Positions 1 through 11,890 of a DNA stretch of 64,000 bases are shown here, piece after piece. A program made the translations under genes and the position numbers. The stretch lies in contig NC_054701.1 of NCBI RefSeq assembly GCF_016097555.1, forward strand, positions 36,762,992 to 36,826,991. The letters run 5' to 3'. Numbering within the stretch: the first letter of the stretch is position 1; each line of letters opens with the position of its first letter. This DNA comes from Gigantopelta aegis (Eukaryota > Mollusca > Gastropoda > Neomphalida > Peltospiridae). Under the pieces are notes generated by a model, which was not told the origin of the DNA, ran no database searches, and saw nothing but the letters and a program-made list of their open reading frames with translations.

Positions 1-152
1 ATCCCTTGCTGCCAATCGAAAAGAGTAGCTCATGAAGTGGCGACAGCGGGTTTCCTTTTTTAATATTTGTGTGGTCCTTAACCATATGTCTGACGCCGTA
101 TAACCGTAAATAAGATGTGTTGAGTGCGTCGTTAAATAAAACCTTCCTTTTA
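1..152 (+). mobile_element. SINE, subfamily B, 5' cut by the window start
   Basis: It runs from ATCCCTTGCTGCCAATCGAA to the tail GAGTGCGTCGTTAAATAAAA. Subfamily B (my label) has TGTGTGGTCCTTAACCATAT before the tail. Confidence 0.8.
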
Positions 153-243
153 TCATTAGTAGAAGTAACAGACTTTCAGTACAAAGTGAAATGTGTAACT
201 GTACTGTCACGTCATCTAGGCCATTATTAATGTAGACCATTAT

Positions 244-313
244 GCTTGACATCCAATAGCCGATGATTAATAAATAAGTGTGCTCTAGTGGTGTCGTTAA
301 ACAAAACAAACTT
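244..313 (+). mobile_element. SINE tail fragment, subfamily A
   Basis: GACATCCAATAGCCGATGAT through GTGCTCTAGTGGTGTCGTTA to a CTT repeat. Subfamily A is my label. Confidence 0.75.
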
Positions 314-715
314 CTTCTTCTTCTTCAGTAGTACCAAATTGTCAAAGTATACCTATAGGCGTTCCTGGCCAGGTTAAATTTAATTACCTCATCCAACTGT
401 GGTAAAGTTCCAGCCAGTACATCTGGTATAATTAAGTGGCGGTCGATAGATAATTAAGTGACGGCTATACAAAACATATATATATTCACCCCTGGAACCA
501 ACTGGCTTCCATATGTTATTGCTTGAGGTAGGTTAATTGCATGATATTTAATATGTAGGTAATAATCTGAAAAGTGAGCATGTGTGGTACAGGGTAACAG
601 GTGGTGAATGCTTTATCACACCGTCCATTCCAGGTTCCTCATCAGTGATTGTGTGCAAAGCATTAACACTTTAGTAACTATACAGTTATATAGATTTCAT
701 CATCTTTATTCGTCC

Positions 716-808
<93 letters not shown>

Positions 809-1082
809 CCCCTATCTCTGTCTCTCTCTGTGTGTGTCTCTCTTTATCTCCCTCTCTCTCTGCCTGTCTCTCTCCCTCTCTCGGTCTCTCTCTCCCTTTC
901 TTCTTCTTTTCGTTCGCTTGTTCTCTCTCTCCCTCTCTCATCTCATCTGTCTCTCCCTCTCTGTCTCTTTCTGTCTCTCTCACCCTCTCTCTGTCTCTCT
1001 GTGTGTGTGTCTCTCTCTGTCTCTCTATCTCGCTTTCTCTCTCTGTCTCTCTCTCTCTCCCTCCCTCCCTCGCTCCCTCCCT

Positions 1083-1173
<91 letters not shown>
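716..1173. repeat. CT/TC microsatellite, ~450 bp
   Basis: Pure CT at both ends with an interrupted centre (CCCT and TGTG variants). Open frames here are Ser-Leu or Arg-Glu runs of repeat origin. Confidence 0.95.
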
Positions 1174-1175
<2 letters not shown>

Positions 1176-2099
1176 GCGTCAGAAGAGGAAGCCAGTAGAC
1201 AACGCTAGATCTGTTCAACGAGTATGCCGACTCTTACGTCTCTCCAAAGACTTAATTTAAAATGAGTTGAGATATCATTAAACAAATATTCCTTATTTTT
1301 TCTTTCGACTTGGATTAAATGGATAAGCGTGTATTCGATATGCTATTCATAATAACACCTGGACATTAATTAAGCACCACATTCTTCTTTTTCTTCTGCG
1401 TTCAATCTTTTTACGGCCGTCATATCAGTAATCAGGATGTGGCGATGAAGTTTGGTATCTTCCGGAGGTCGTCGACAGGTCCTCAGAGTTTGGTGTTGAG
1501 GGACGTGTCTTCCGTCCAAACTTTTTTGTCAAATTTCTTCTAGGGGCAAGCAGGTTTGTAGAAAATGTTCCGGTGTTTGCTTTTCAGTACCACATTCACA
1601 TTGGGCCACCTCTGCAAGTCCTATCCTTTTTAAAGCACCGCCTGAATTGTATTTCTGCCAAAAAGGTGCCTAGAAGTAGTTGTCCGTACCGAGGGAGTTT
1701 AAATCTGGTTTATATATTCTATATTTACCTGGTATTTACCAAGAAGGCATGAATAAATTACTTATGGTAATCACATCAGTGTGATTGCAGCTCCATAGTT
1801 AATTGCATATTTACGTTTTCTGTCTTTTTCTCTAGAATACATTAAATATTGATGTAATGACATACAGTGTCACTTACTGTCAATCCTTTTTAATATCTTT
1901 TGTATATATAGACCATTAATTTCGTTGTTTTGTGTCTACGAAATGGTCACAATTACTTGTGATGTATAAGCCACGCGGTCAAAATAAGGTGGTGCTTAAT
2001 TCATTTTCAGGTGTATATGCAACATTTATGCCGAAATCAGGAAACCCGGTTAATTTCCACCTCACCATAAGTAAAGTGCTCATCCGCCAGTCTGTTTAT

Positions 2100-2234
<135 letters not shown>

Positions 2235-2338
2235 CCCCCCCAAATAAAAGTACGTAGAATGTAATCTAGATTGTAAATAAGATTAAAAGAAGTCGAATAA
2301 TTGCGCATCATGGAGGAATGTGGGGAGTTGATGGTCTG

Positions 2339-2341
<3 letters not shown>

Positions 2342-2408
<67 letters not shown>
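2342..2408. repeat. AT microsatellite
   Basis: About 33 AT units. Confidence 0.95.
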
Positions 2409-2412
<4 letters not shown>

Positions 2413-2583
2413 CCTAAATACCCCCAAAACGTTACCCATAGGACTCAAATGCCAGTGACATTCATAAATGCATGGTTTAGATTGAACTATAGAGGTAGGT
2501 AAAGTAATAAATCAAGGGAGCCGAGGTGTATCTAAACCGCTCCCTTTAAGCCACAATGTGTGATGTTCCTGTAATTTGATGGA

Positions 2584-2897
2584 GGCGGGACATAGCCCAC
2601 TGATAAAGCGCTCGCCTGATATGCAGTCAGTTTAGGATCAATCCCCATCGGTGGGCCCATTGGGCTATTTATCGTTCCAGCCAGTGTATCATCACTGGTA
2701 TATGACAGGCAGTGGGATGTGTTATCCTAACTGTGGGATGGTACATTTAAAAGATCCATTGCTACTAATGGAAAAATGCAGCGGGTTTCCTCTCTAAGAT
2801 TATATGAGAGAATTACCAAATGTTTGATATCCAATAGCCGATTATTAATAAATTAATGTGCTCTAGTGGTGTCGTTAAACAAAACAAACTTTAATTT
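2584..2897 (+). mobile_element. Full-length tRNA-derived SINE, subfamily A
   Basis: A tRNA-like head carries an A box (TAGCCCACTGATAAAGCG) and a B box (AGGATCAATCCC). Then come the conserved body (CCCATTGGGCTATTTATCGT, AAAAGATCCATTGCTACTAA) and the tail GTGTCGTTAAACAAAACAAA. The internal RNA polymerase III promoter layout marks it as a SINE rather than a tRNA gene. Confidence 0.88.
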
Positions 2898-3327
2898 TGA
2901 CGATTGTTGTATCAAAGCTCGTGGCAGATGTTGTCCGACCCTATGTAACAGTAATTAAAATGTGTTGAGTGTGTTGCTTTGCGCCCTCGATCTGTCACCA
3001 ACCCCCCCCCCCCCCCCCCCCAATATCTACTTGCTTCCGCCGTGCCTGTATACCAATTTCCGTTTTGTGTCATGTTTTTTGTGGCGTGGACAAAATATAA
3101 AAAACATAGAAAATATGAAATATATCTTCGTGTGAAATATATAAATCTAAACGCTGTCGCCATTATCTGAGATAGACTAAGGTAGGGATGCAGAGGGGCA
3201 AGCAAAGCCAGGGTTGGATGCAAGGTGTTTTTAGAGAGATCGGATGGAACGTTAAAAAATAGCACCTCATAGAATATTCAGAAAGGGAGTACAACGGCAC
3301 CTACAGTATTTATGGAGAGTTAAAGGT

Positions 3328-3503
3328 GAAGTTTGTTATGTTTAACGGCACTACTAGAGCACATTGATTTATTAATTATCGGCTATTGGATGTCAAACAT
3401 TTGGTAATGTTTAACTCGTAGTTTTAGAGGAAACCCGCTACATTTTTCGATTTGTAACAAGGGTTCTTTTATATGCTCGTTCCTACAGACAGGACAGTAC
3501 ATC
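3328..3503 (-). mobile_element. SINE, subfamily A, 5'-truncated
   Basis: The reverse tail GTTTAACGGCACTACTAGAG through ATCGGCTATTGGATGTCAAA to the CAGACAGGACAGTACA block. Confidence 0.78.
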
Positions 3504-4604
3504 CTTATAGACAGGTGCATCGTTTGAAGGGCATCTACAGTATTTACAAGTACAATCGTAACTTTCGTTATATACTGCACTCTCAACCCCGACCCCAACA
3601 AAAGAAATAAATTATTTGTATTATTTTACGAAAACTGGATCTTCGAGGCATTGCGGGAATTTTAAGAGCGGGGGTGGGGGTAGGTGGGGGATGGTCTAGA
3701 CTATGACAACCGAAGTTTTAATGGGGGTCGAGTCAAACTCCCCCTGAAAACATATTGTAAAAAAAAATTGCTCGACCCCTTCCCCCCCCCCCCTCTCCCC
3801 ACTCCCTGCATTTCACAGTTCGGGGTAGGGTAGGCCTACGTACACCACCATCCTCCCTCTGGACCTGCGCCTGTAAGATTTACATATCTGGCTAGGATTT
3901 TTTTTCTTTTTTTTCTTTTTTTTCTTTTTTTTTGGGGGGGGGGGTGGGGTGGGGGTGTGGGCAACTGAGTAGTTAATAGTCTAAAACTCCTTATATGGCT
4001 AAGAAGAGAATTTTCTTTAAGTTTTTATAATCCCCCCCCCCCCCCACCTCCACCCCGCTAGCTACGGCCCTGTGCACGTATTCCAATAAGGCGAGTTAAG
4101 ATCTTTTTTTTTCTTTTTTCTTTTTTGAGTGCCCCATCATTCCATACATACACATGCACGCACGCGCGTACGAACCACACACACCACAAGCGTCGCATAC
4201 TTATTGTTGAACCACAATGCTTTGAGTCTAGTCTTCAAAGTTATACAAACACGGTGTGGAATCATGAATTCCATTACACCATAGGCGTATTAAAAATGTT
4301 ATAGTGGTTTTCAGAATGTCGCTTGGCACACTTACATGTATCAGATTACCTAACTGTGAACATAGATACACACACTTGCAGTTTTCTTCCACCATACTAT
4401 AAGACTGACCCAGGAAACTGGCGTCTTAATTACCAGCGCGTGTAATGAAGTCAATTACCAGACCAACTGAAGGTGAAATCGAAGTGCTGTTTTCCTGTTT
4501 AACAAACCCTATCGTAAACAGCCCCACACTCGGTTGTTTGATAACATGCCGCACAAGTCATGCTGTAGAACCACACTGGGGTTATTAAAGACGTTTATCA
4601 CGAA
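3504..4604. other. Upstream region of the olfactomedin gene
   Basis: It holds G/C and T runs, one worn poly-G/C element and otherwise unremarkable sequence. No clear TATA box or initiator was found. The last 100 bp before the ATG (4605) contain no upstream ATG in good context that I would call. Confidence 0.4.
3892..4075. mobile_element. Poly-G/poly-C element, worn
   Basis: A TTTTTTTTC run and a G run on the left, a C run and CCCCGCTAGCTACGGCCCTG on the right. The ends are roughly complementary (GGCTAGG / CTAGCTACGGCC). Confidence 0.4.
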
Positions 4605-5551
4605 ATGAAATTCCAGATGCTATCCACGATGTCTGGGTATTTCAAAGTGGCGCTGCTTCTGGTTGGATTCGAAACAGTTTTGACAAAACCCATAAAAAAT
4701 GACCAGTGTGAATATAACGTTGATCTTGTTGGGAATACAATTAAGGTTGTGTGTCATGGGAAGAATGCAAGAATCAGCATCTATGCCAACAACGCCGATA
4801 TGAAAACTGGAGCCGATTATTTCGAAGACGTCGACGATAACAGAAACAGAAATACATCCACGAAAAAGACGGCGGCTGTTGACACGCCAGCATCACTAGA
4901 ACTCCAACGTGATCACGCACAGCCGGAAAGACCCGACTCATATTATGTCAAACCGGTCGGCCAGACCATCAGAAATTCTACAAGAAAAATGGAAAAACTG
5001 AAAAAGAAATTGTCCAAGCATGCAATGGCCATGGGCAACATCACGGAGTTGTTGACGTTTGGGGACGAAGGTCTGCGTTCAGATCTGGAGATAATACGCA
5101 GGATGCACCCAAACACACTGATGGTCAAGGAAGCCATGTTGGCGGCCATTAAAAACCAGTACAGTTTCATGAGGACGGCTATTCTGACGCAGAACGCAGA
5201 GCTTTCTAAGATGATGGAATCTCTGCAGAGTTTGATTGACGTCATAATGATTGACATGCGCAGTTACGCCAGGTCAGAGGTGGACCTAGTCCAGCAGATA
5301 CGAAACGTCAACCAGACGATGCTGACAATGAGGAGGATGCTGTCCAACGAGTTCAAAAAGTCGAAAAACAAAATGACTGATAACCAACGCGGTAAGTGCA
5401 TCCATAACCGTAACTTAATCACCCCTCCATCATGTCTATTAAGCATGTAAAATAGTACATAATATATGGACCTATAATTATGAAGCAACCATTTCAATAG
5501 GTCATATATTGGTAATCCTTTAGGTGGTTGCTTAATAACGGTAACAGCAGT

Positions 5552-5601
<50 letters not shown>

Positions 5602-6620
5602 CAACAGTAGTAGTGATTTTAATAACATGTTTTGTAACAAAAACTTTTTGATAATTAAATAATAAAATCCCTAATATAGGATGAGATTTTCCTCTCATTT
5701 TATTTGTCACTTACATGACATCATTTTAAACTCTTTTTTTGGTTATATTCAAGGTAAGGTAATAAAACATTCTTTAATTTTTACATATTTTAAATCTGTC
5801 CATTTTTTTTTTTTTTAAATCTACAGGAACATGTCCACAAGAAATTTCAGCCATTGGTCACATGGACTCATTTGATACCGGATACGAGAAGGGAGCCTTT
5901 ATGAAGGACGCGGCCAGCAAACATGACAGAGTTTATGTCATGAATGGCGCCAATTTGAATGATCGTCTGCTCGAATTTGACACTGAGCTGGACCTGGAGT
6001 ATGAACTGATGTTAAGGACGCATGACCTTCCTTTCCAGTGTCAGGGAACTGGACATGTGGTGTATCGAGGATATTTGTTCTGTCAGACAGCAAGATCACC
6101 TAAAATCGTGAAATATCACCTCAAGAGGATGGAGCGCAGCGGAGTGTTAAACTTAGAAAACGCGGGAATCGGCAATACCTACCCATATCAGTTTGGGGAT
6201 TTCAGTGACGTGGATTTGGCTGTCGATGAAAACGGATTGTGGGTTATTTATGCCACTCCAGACTCCGCCGGAAAAATCATTATCAGCAAACTGAACGACG
6301 AAAAGATGGAAATTGAAAAAACGTGGTTAACGAGTTTCCCTAAAGGTGTCGCCTGTAACACGTTTATGGTGTGTGGAGTGCTGTACGCTGCGTCTATTTC
6401 TGACAAATATCGCATGTTCATCCGGTATGTGTTTGATACGAACACGCTCAAAGACGCGGTTTTCAATGACGGTCGTCTGGTTTTTCCGGCAGACGGCAAC
6501 GTGACGTATGCTGAGAGCGTTATGTTGGACTATGATTCCAAGGACGGGCGCTTGTATTCGTGGAATAACAGAAGGGTTGACGTTTATCAGGTTTATCTTA
6601 AAACGGTACGAAAGCCGTGA
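4605..6620 (+). CDS. Secreted olfactomedin-domain protein, two coding exons
   Basis: Exons are 4605-5391 and 5827-6620. The donor is GGTAAGTG, the acceptor is CTACAG, and the phase-1 join gives a Gly codon, for 526 aa in total. Residues 1-27 (MKFQML... to ...TVLT) are hydrophobic and look like a cleavable signal peptide. Residues ~120-255 are heptad-rich and probably coiled coil. Candidate N-glycosylation sites include NST, NIT and NQT. From Cys265 (GTCPQEISAIG) to the end is a full olfactomedin beta-propeller: GHVVYRGYLFC, YPYQFGDFSDVDLAVDENG (the acidic stretch near 387-396 matches the family's Ca-binding site), TSFPKG, FMVCGVLYA, YVFDTNT and LDYDSKDGRLYSWNNRR. Signal peptide, coiled coil and C-terminal OLF is the olfactomedin/myocilin/gliomedin layout, known for extracellular matrix and adhesion roles. 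The subfamily is not resolved. The intron carries a CAG repeat. Confidence 0.95.
5549..5595. repeat. CAG repeat in the olfactomedin intron
   Basis: About fourteen CAG units with a CAA tail. Intronic, so not a poly-Gln tract of the protein. Confidence 0.9.
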
Positions 6621-6673
6621 AATGTGGTGTCTTGTAACACGAAGCAAAACTGTGTTGGGAATTGGGTCTACAA

Positions 6674-6679
6674 AATAAA
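6674..6679 (+). terminator. Polyadenylation signal of the olfactomedin gene
   Basis: AATAAA lies 54 bp after the TGA stop of the olfactomedin gene. It is a canonical signal in the right place, implying a very short 3' UTR. Confidence 0.65.
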
Positions 6680-7376
6680 GTTTAAAATTCAGGCCTATTT
6701 TCTTTCTTTTTTATCTGATAACTTAATCAAATATAATAACATAAAAATTAATTTCTTTTATAAATATCGAAATGAATTAAACTGATATTTTGTACAAGTT
6801 GTTATTTCTGACAGAACTTTCTACAAAGCATTCCTTCCTTTCGACTTCAAGTAAACTTGTACGATGTTGCTCTGTAAGTTAATACTATACTTCATTTCTA
6901 ATTTATATCAACTAAAACCCTAAATAATTGTGTACATTTTTTAATAAAGGTGCATTTGGTGCATAAGGCCGTCTCATATATATATTATAGCATCAATTAA
7001 TATATATAACATGTAAGTTTAAAGTCATAAGTAAGCTTTAAAAGGATCAAACTAAAGATCTTTGGCGTCTCTTTTAGGATAGTGTTCGTATTTTAGACAC
7101 TACTTATATTCTCGCGTATAAACAGAATCCAGTTAGAGGATATGTGAGCTAAAATAGGACAGGAAATTAGAATATATGCAATCATTGAAATCGGATCTTA
7201 CTTTCTAGTTAAATTATTTTTCTAATCGGTGAATGGTAAGATCAGATTTCAGTCCTAACGGAATAGAGAATACTTTTTACAGGGATATACGAATAAATCT
7301 AGTTAGTGTTCAGCATTTACTGTACGTTTAATCGTGTCAAGCGATTCGTGCATTACAACAGCTAGGGGGAAAAAAG

Positions 7377-7545
7377 AAAGTTTGTTTTGTTTAACGACAT
7401 CACTAGAGCACATTGATTTATTAATCATCGTTATTGGGTGTCAAGCATTTGGTATTTTGACATTTAGTCTTAGAGGAAACCCGCAACATTTTTTCCATTA
7501 GTAGCAAGGGATCTTTTATATGCACCATCCCACGGACAGGATAAC
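7377..7545 (-). mobile_element. SINE, subfamily A, 5'-truncated
   Basis: TTGTTTAACGACATCACTAG through AGCAAGGGATCTTTTATATG to ACAGGATAACAG. It lies 40 bp before a TTAA element. Confidence 0.8.
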
Positions 7546-7587
7546 AGATGGTTCAGGTGCAAACTTTACTCGTACTCGTAAACTCTA

Positions 7588-7975
7588 TTAAAGGGACATT
7601 CCTGAGTTTGCTGCATTGTCAGATGTTTCCGACTAATAAAAAATATTTACGATTAAAATTACATATTAAATATATTTTCTGGTTTAGAATATCAGTGTCT
7701 GTATATTTAACGTGTTTCTGGTCGTCTTAATATTTCTAAGAAGCCCAAACTGGATTTTGTCTTCAAATAATTTCGTACGTACGAAAAAGTATATTTTTGG
7801 AAATAAAATGAAATTTAACCTAGTACAAATATTAGAACGATCAGAAACACGTTTAATATACAGCCACTAATATTGTATTCAAAAAAATATATTTGATGTA
7901 ATTACAATCGTTAAAAAGTCTTTGTTAGTCGATAACATCTTAAAAAGTGCTGCAAACTCAGGAATGTTCCTTTAA
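7588..7975. mobile_element. TTAA-flanked small element, family 1
   Basis: It begins TTAAAGGGACATTCCTGAG and ends CTCAGGAATGTTCCTTTAA. The two halves are imperfectly complementary over most of the length, so it is a fold-back element. The TTAA target and GGGACATTCC ends fit a piggyBac-like non-autonomous family; I use 'family 1' as a label here. Confidence 0.85.
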
Positions 7976-8146
7976 CGTGCCTCTATCCAATTAAGGTTCA
8001 GGCACGTTTCTCCCTCACCCAATCTCTGGCAAGGCCAGTGGTAGAGTGTGGGACAGAAATAAACTTTACTGGAGCTTCAGGCAAGAGATAATAAGAACCA
8101 TATAGGGCCTATTCGAATTTGAGGAAGGATTGAAATCGTTTTCATA

Positions 8147-8320
8147 TTAAAGAGACTGTTCTGAGTTTTCTTTTATTGTAAGATGTTCTAGCAGGCATTT
8201 TAACGCGCAAGCTTACATATTAATTATATTTTCTTGTTTCGAATATCAATGTATGTGTATTCACTGTGTTTCTGGTCGTCTTAATGTTTGTAGTGGCTTA
8301 AGCTGGATTCTACTTCCCAT
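8147..8320. mobile_element. Partial family 1 TTAA element
   Basis: It starts TTAAAGAGACTGTTCTGAG and follows the left half of family 1 (TTTCTGGTCGTCTTAATG near 8270). The right half is missing. Confidence 0.6.
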
Positions 8321-9213
8321 TGGAAATGAGTGTTATTTTCTTGATGTCGCATGCCTTTATGATGTCGCTTCCTTGCCATCTCGGCCTGTAGTGTAGGAAA
8401 GACTATGGGAACGTTCTGTTCATTATTCGATAACTTAATCCCGTAATTGACATCACTCTACTAAGTAAAAACAAACATTCTTTGATCTGTTCTGTGTGGT
8501 CGTGTTTACTGTCTACGGTAATAGAAAAGAAAAGATTTCCAGACTAGAATCTTTTACCTTAAAAAAGATCATATTTTGCTATAATAATCTACTATATGAG
8601 CCACTGACATGACGAACCAGATAATTTGGCAAATAAAAACTTTAAGGTAAATAAATATCTATTTCTCACACAGTTTGTGTCTGTGTGTCTGTCGCTCAGT
8701 TAACATGACTAGTCGTTACTCCTATGCTTTCGGAACCTTTGAGGGGGCGGGAATCAAAATTAGCAAAAAGGTATTATAACCAATCATTGTGCAATGACTA
8801 ACGGATAAACTATAGCTAACAATTGCTTCGCATTTTAACTACAACAAAAAGGTACCCCAAATAATCGCTGTGCAATAAACATATTATTGCTAACATGATA
8901 CCATTCTTACACACCCGTTGTAGAGAACATCATTCGTTATTTTTGATAACTTGTTAACACATATACGTTTGATAACATTTTGAAGACATACGACTGGCTG
9001 CTCCTAGGTGATGACCAGGTCACAAATGCCATACCATCCAATGAAAAAAAAAATTCGAATCCATCACTCCGTGTCGTACAGGTTAACTTGGAATTGACTT
9101 GTTTGTGACGCATAAGTTAACTATAAGCGCAACGGCCGTAAATAGGGTTTCGTTGGAAAAGATAATAATTTAAATTTATTTTAAAACTGTTTATTTTCAG
9201 AATATGTATGAAA

Positions 9214-9358
9214 TAGAATACAACATTCGTGTCCGTTAGATACCATTTGTCTTACAACTCGTTGTTTAAAAACGTATCCAGTTCACTTTCGCTCGTTAGA
9301 TACGCTTTAAAACAACTGTCAAAAATTATATCTAACGGCCACTCATGTAGTATTCTTC
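9214..9358. repeat. Small inverted repeat
   Basis: AGAATACAACATTCGTGTCC plus GTTAGATA on the left pairs with TATCTAACGG plus CCACTCATGTAGTATTCT on the right, about 85 bp apart. Probably a small mobile-element remnant. Confidence 0.5.
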
Positions 9359-9654
9359 ATTTATTGATAACATACAAATGATTGTGCTTGTGCAATATTT
9401 GCTAACATATCGCTGTCTTGCCATATACAACCAACTTTTAGGTTGAACACAACTGCTAGTATACACCAAACAATAAACAATTTCCAAAATACTTGACTCA
9501 AAACCTAATAAACATGGTTCGAGTATTATTGTTTTTCATTGAAGCCTAACGCTTTTTTAAACAAAACGTACACAAGGGAGAAAACTCTTCAAGTGTAGCA
9601 GCCAGGTTACTATAATTCTCCTCCTCTCTTTGTATTTTTTAAATCCAAGGGAAG

Positions 9655-9761
9655 GTGAGGGGTGTGTGTGTTGTTGTTGTTGTTGTTTTTGTGGTTTTTT
9701 GTGTGTGTGTGGGGGGGGGGGGGGTTGTTGTTGTTTGTTGTTTTTTTTTTGTTTTTGTTTT

Positions 9762-9794
<33 letters not shown>
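9655..9794. repeat. TTG, T and G tract
   Basis: TTG units, then T runs and a G run of about 30. Flanked by AT-rich DNA. Confidence 0.9.
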
Positions 9795-9795
<1 letters not shown>

Positions 9796-10300
9796 ATGTT
9801 GATGGGCGTACGATTAGGGACTTAGGACAATAGAAGCAACCTAAACAATTAATTAAGTTGCAATAACCATACACCACGCAGTTTTGTATGTGATGTTTAA
9901 ATATGTGCTATGGATCACTGATCTGAAATAAAAATCTATTATTATTATTAACTGTAACACAATCAACATAGGCTGCATGAACTAATGATAACAATGCACT
10001 GAACCACAAATAATGAGCCAGCACCACGTACGTAATAAGGAGTCGGGCAAAAGAAAACCGGCTCCAAGTACACAAATGCAATCACCCAGAGGGGCTCGGA
10101 CGAAACAATATCGACTCCTTCTACCCATCCCCCAAACTTGCAGTAGCCTACTTGCAGCACTCGGTGTACTTGGTGACGAGGACTGATGAACAGACGGACA
10201 TCAGACTGGAAAGATGGAAAAGGAGGACACAGAAAAGAAAAAGAAACCAACAGGATAACAACGAGAGCTTACCGACCTTACCTTCCGTATATATATATAT

Positions 10301-10529
10301 GTTATATAAAGAAAAAGTCAGAAGCCTCCTTTAAAAGTCATATATCCCTCTTTAATTCAAATTTTCGCCTATTCAGGCTTCATCAGGGAAATTTTAAAAC
10401 TAAACTAAAAGAAGTCAAACCATCCTGCATGAAAACATGGATTGAATAAAATCCTGAATAGGCGAAAATTTGAATCAAAGAGGGATATATGACTTTTAAA
10501 GGAGGCTTCTGACTTTTTCTTTATATAAC
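10301..10529. repeat. Hairpin with 77-bp arms and a hammerhead-like core
   Basis: The arms 10301-10377 and 10453-10529 are complementary with one or two mismatches; the loop is 75 bp. On the minus strand, 10386-10363 reads CTGATGA, one A, a 4-bp stem GCCT/AGGC with a GAAT loop, then GAAA, the order of the hammerhead ribozyme core. Confidence 0.75.
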
Positions 10530-10598
10530 ATATTTTATCTCAAGCCCCCTTGCTACTTTAGAGGAGAGGTGCCAGCAACACAGAAGGATTTTCTATTC

Positions 10599-10600
<2 letters not shown>

Positions 10601-10661
<61 letters not shown>
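10601..10661. repeat. AT then AC microsatellite
   Basis: AT units followed by about nine AC units. Confidence 0.93.
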
Positions 10662-11446
10662 AATTGCAAAACGAGTCTCCCATGGGTTGCCCTGCCAACC
10701 AGCCATGTTCTTTTAAGGACAGAACCGACACGATCACAAATTATCAAGCTCTTTTAAGGGCTCAATTCGGGGCAACCTAGGGAGACACCCAACGACGGCC
10801 ACCAATAGGCTAGGTTCCAATAACGAGTTACCTCGGTATACTTAGTTAAAAAACCCCACATGTAGCTCGCTTTTTTTTACCTTTTGGTGAACCGTACAAA
10901 AACGCGCCAAAATTCCTTCATGAACATTGCGCCATATTTCCTTCTTGACTCAATCCTGCAGGATATTCAAATTCAATAGCACAAAAATTACCCCCGTCCG
11001 CTACCGACCCCGTTCGGGCTGCCTGTGCTCTCTTGCACTTGCCAGCGCGTGCGGCCCCCTCTCCCACCCACCCCAATCTTTTTCATGTCCTGGACGGAGG
11101 CGCCGGATGAGACTGGCACCTGCGCTCATGACAAACGTGCGCTACAACAGCTTGTTCTGAATGTGCACGTAAAACCCTATGACCTAACCTATAAGAAATA
11201 TTAAGTTTTATCTAAAATTATTTGCCAAGGAGTCCATTGTTCATCAAGTTCTTTAAAATGACAATTTTTATAAAATATATACTAGTACTTTTCAATATCT
11301 AATTTCTTACTAAAAATTTTGAAAACTACATCTTTCTTTAATCCATGTTTTTGTATTTTCATCCTGTATATATAGTATTTAATATTAACAATAAACCAGT
11401 TTATAAGTGTATTTATATTACTGTTATCAAGCGATTTAACAATTCA

Positions 11447-11525
11447 CAGTACTATTGCAATAGTACTATCACCATTGCAGTACTATCACAATAGTAGTTT
11501 AACTATCGCAGTACTATTGCATTGG
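11447..11525. repeat. Palindromic AGTACTATTGC repeats
   Basis: AGTACTATTGCAATAGTACT and related copies (GCAGTACTATCACAATAG, GCAGTACTATTGCA) follow each other. Confidence 0.6.
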
Positions 11526-11890
11526 TAAAACTGACCGAGATAGTCACACCTACTGTTGACGTAAACTACAGAGGTGTTGAGCACTACGGTTCCCTCAAAA
11601 TAGTTTATGGAGGAAAATATGTTTAGCAACAAATGAGTTATGGCCGCGGCCAATCGCAGTTACCTGCGTGAAAATCGAAAAAAAAATTCTAATTCAGCAA
11701 ATGTGTAAAAACAAATCTGATTAAATTGTTGATGATATTTGGGTTAGTAAAAGAATCATTTTACGATTATAAATTTGAGGAATTCAAAACATTCCATAAC
11801 AAACAAGGAGTCAAAATGTAGAAAGAAATGTTTCACTTCAATTTAAAATGTTCAGTGTTGAATGTTTTAACATTTAATTTTAAGCATATT

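Larger units (their letters stand above)
8321..11890. other. Gene-free stretch between olfactomedin gene and GLT1D1
   Basis: AT-rich DNA with the hairpin at 10301, small repeats, and a GC-rich segment at 10980-11160 (CTACAACAGCTTGTTCTGAA) that recurs at 34270-34325 (CTATAACAGCTTGCTCTGAA). No frame resembles a protein I know. Confidence 0.5.

Noticed and set aside
608-1260. Long Ser/Leu-rich and Arg/Glu-rich frames
   Set aside because: They are translations of the CT/GA microsatellite; no other coding sign.
2584-2660. Possible tRNA gene
   Set aside because: A and B boxes are present but the sequence continues into the conserved SINE body and does not fold into a clean cloverleaf.
5264-5710. 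Minus frame with a poly-Ala run over the olfactomedin gene
   Set aside because: It is the shadow of the CAG repeat in the intron and of exon 1 on the other strand.
9557-9877. Pro-rich and Cys/Gly-rich frames
   Set aside because: Produced by T/G homopolymer and TTG tracts.
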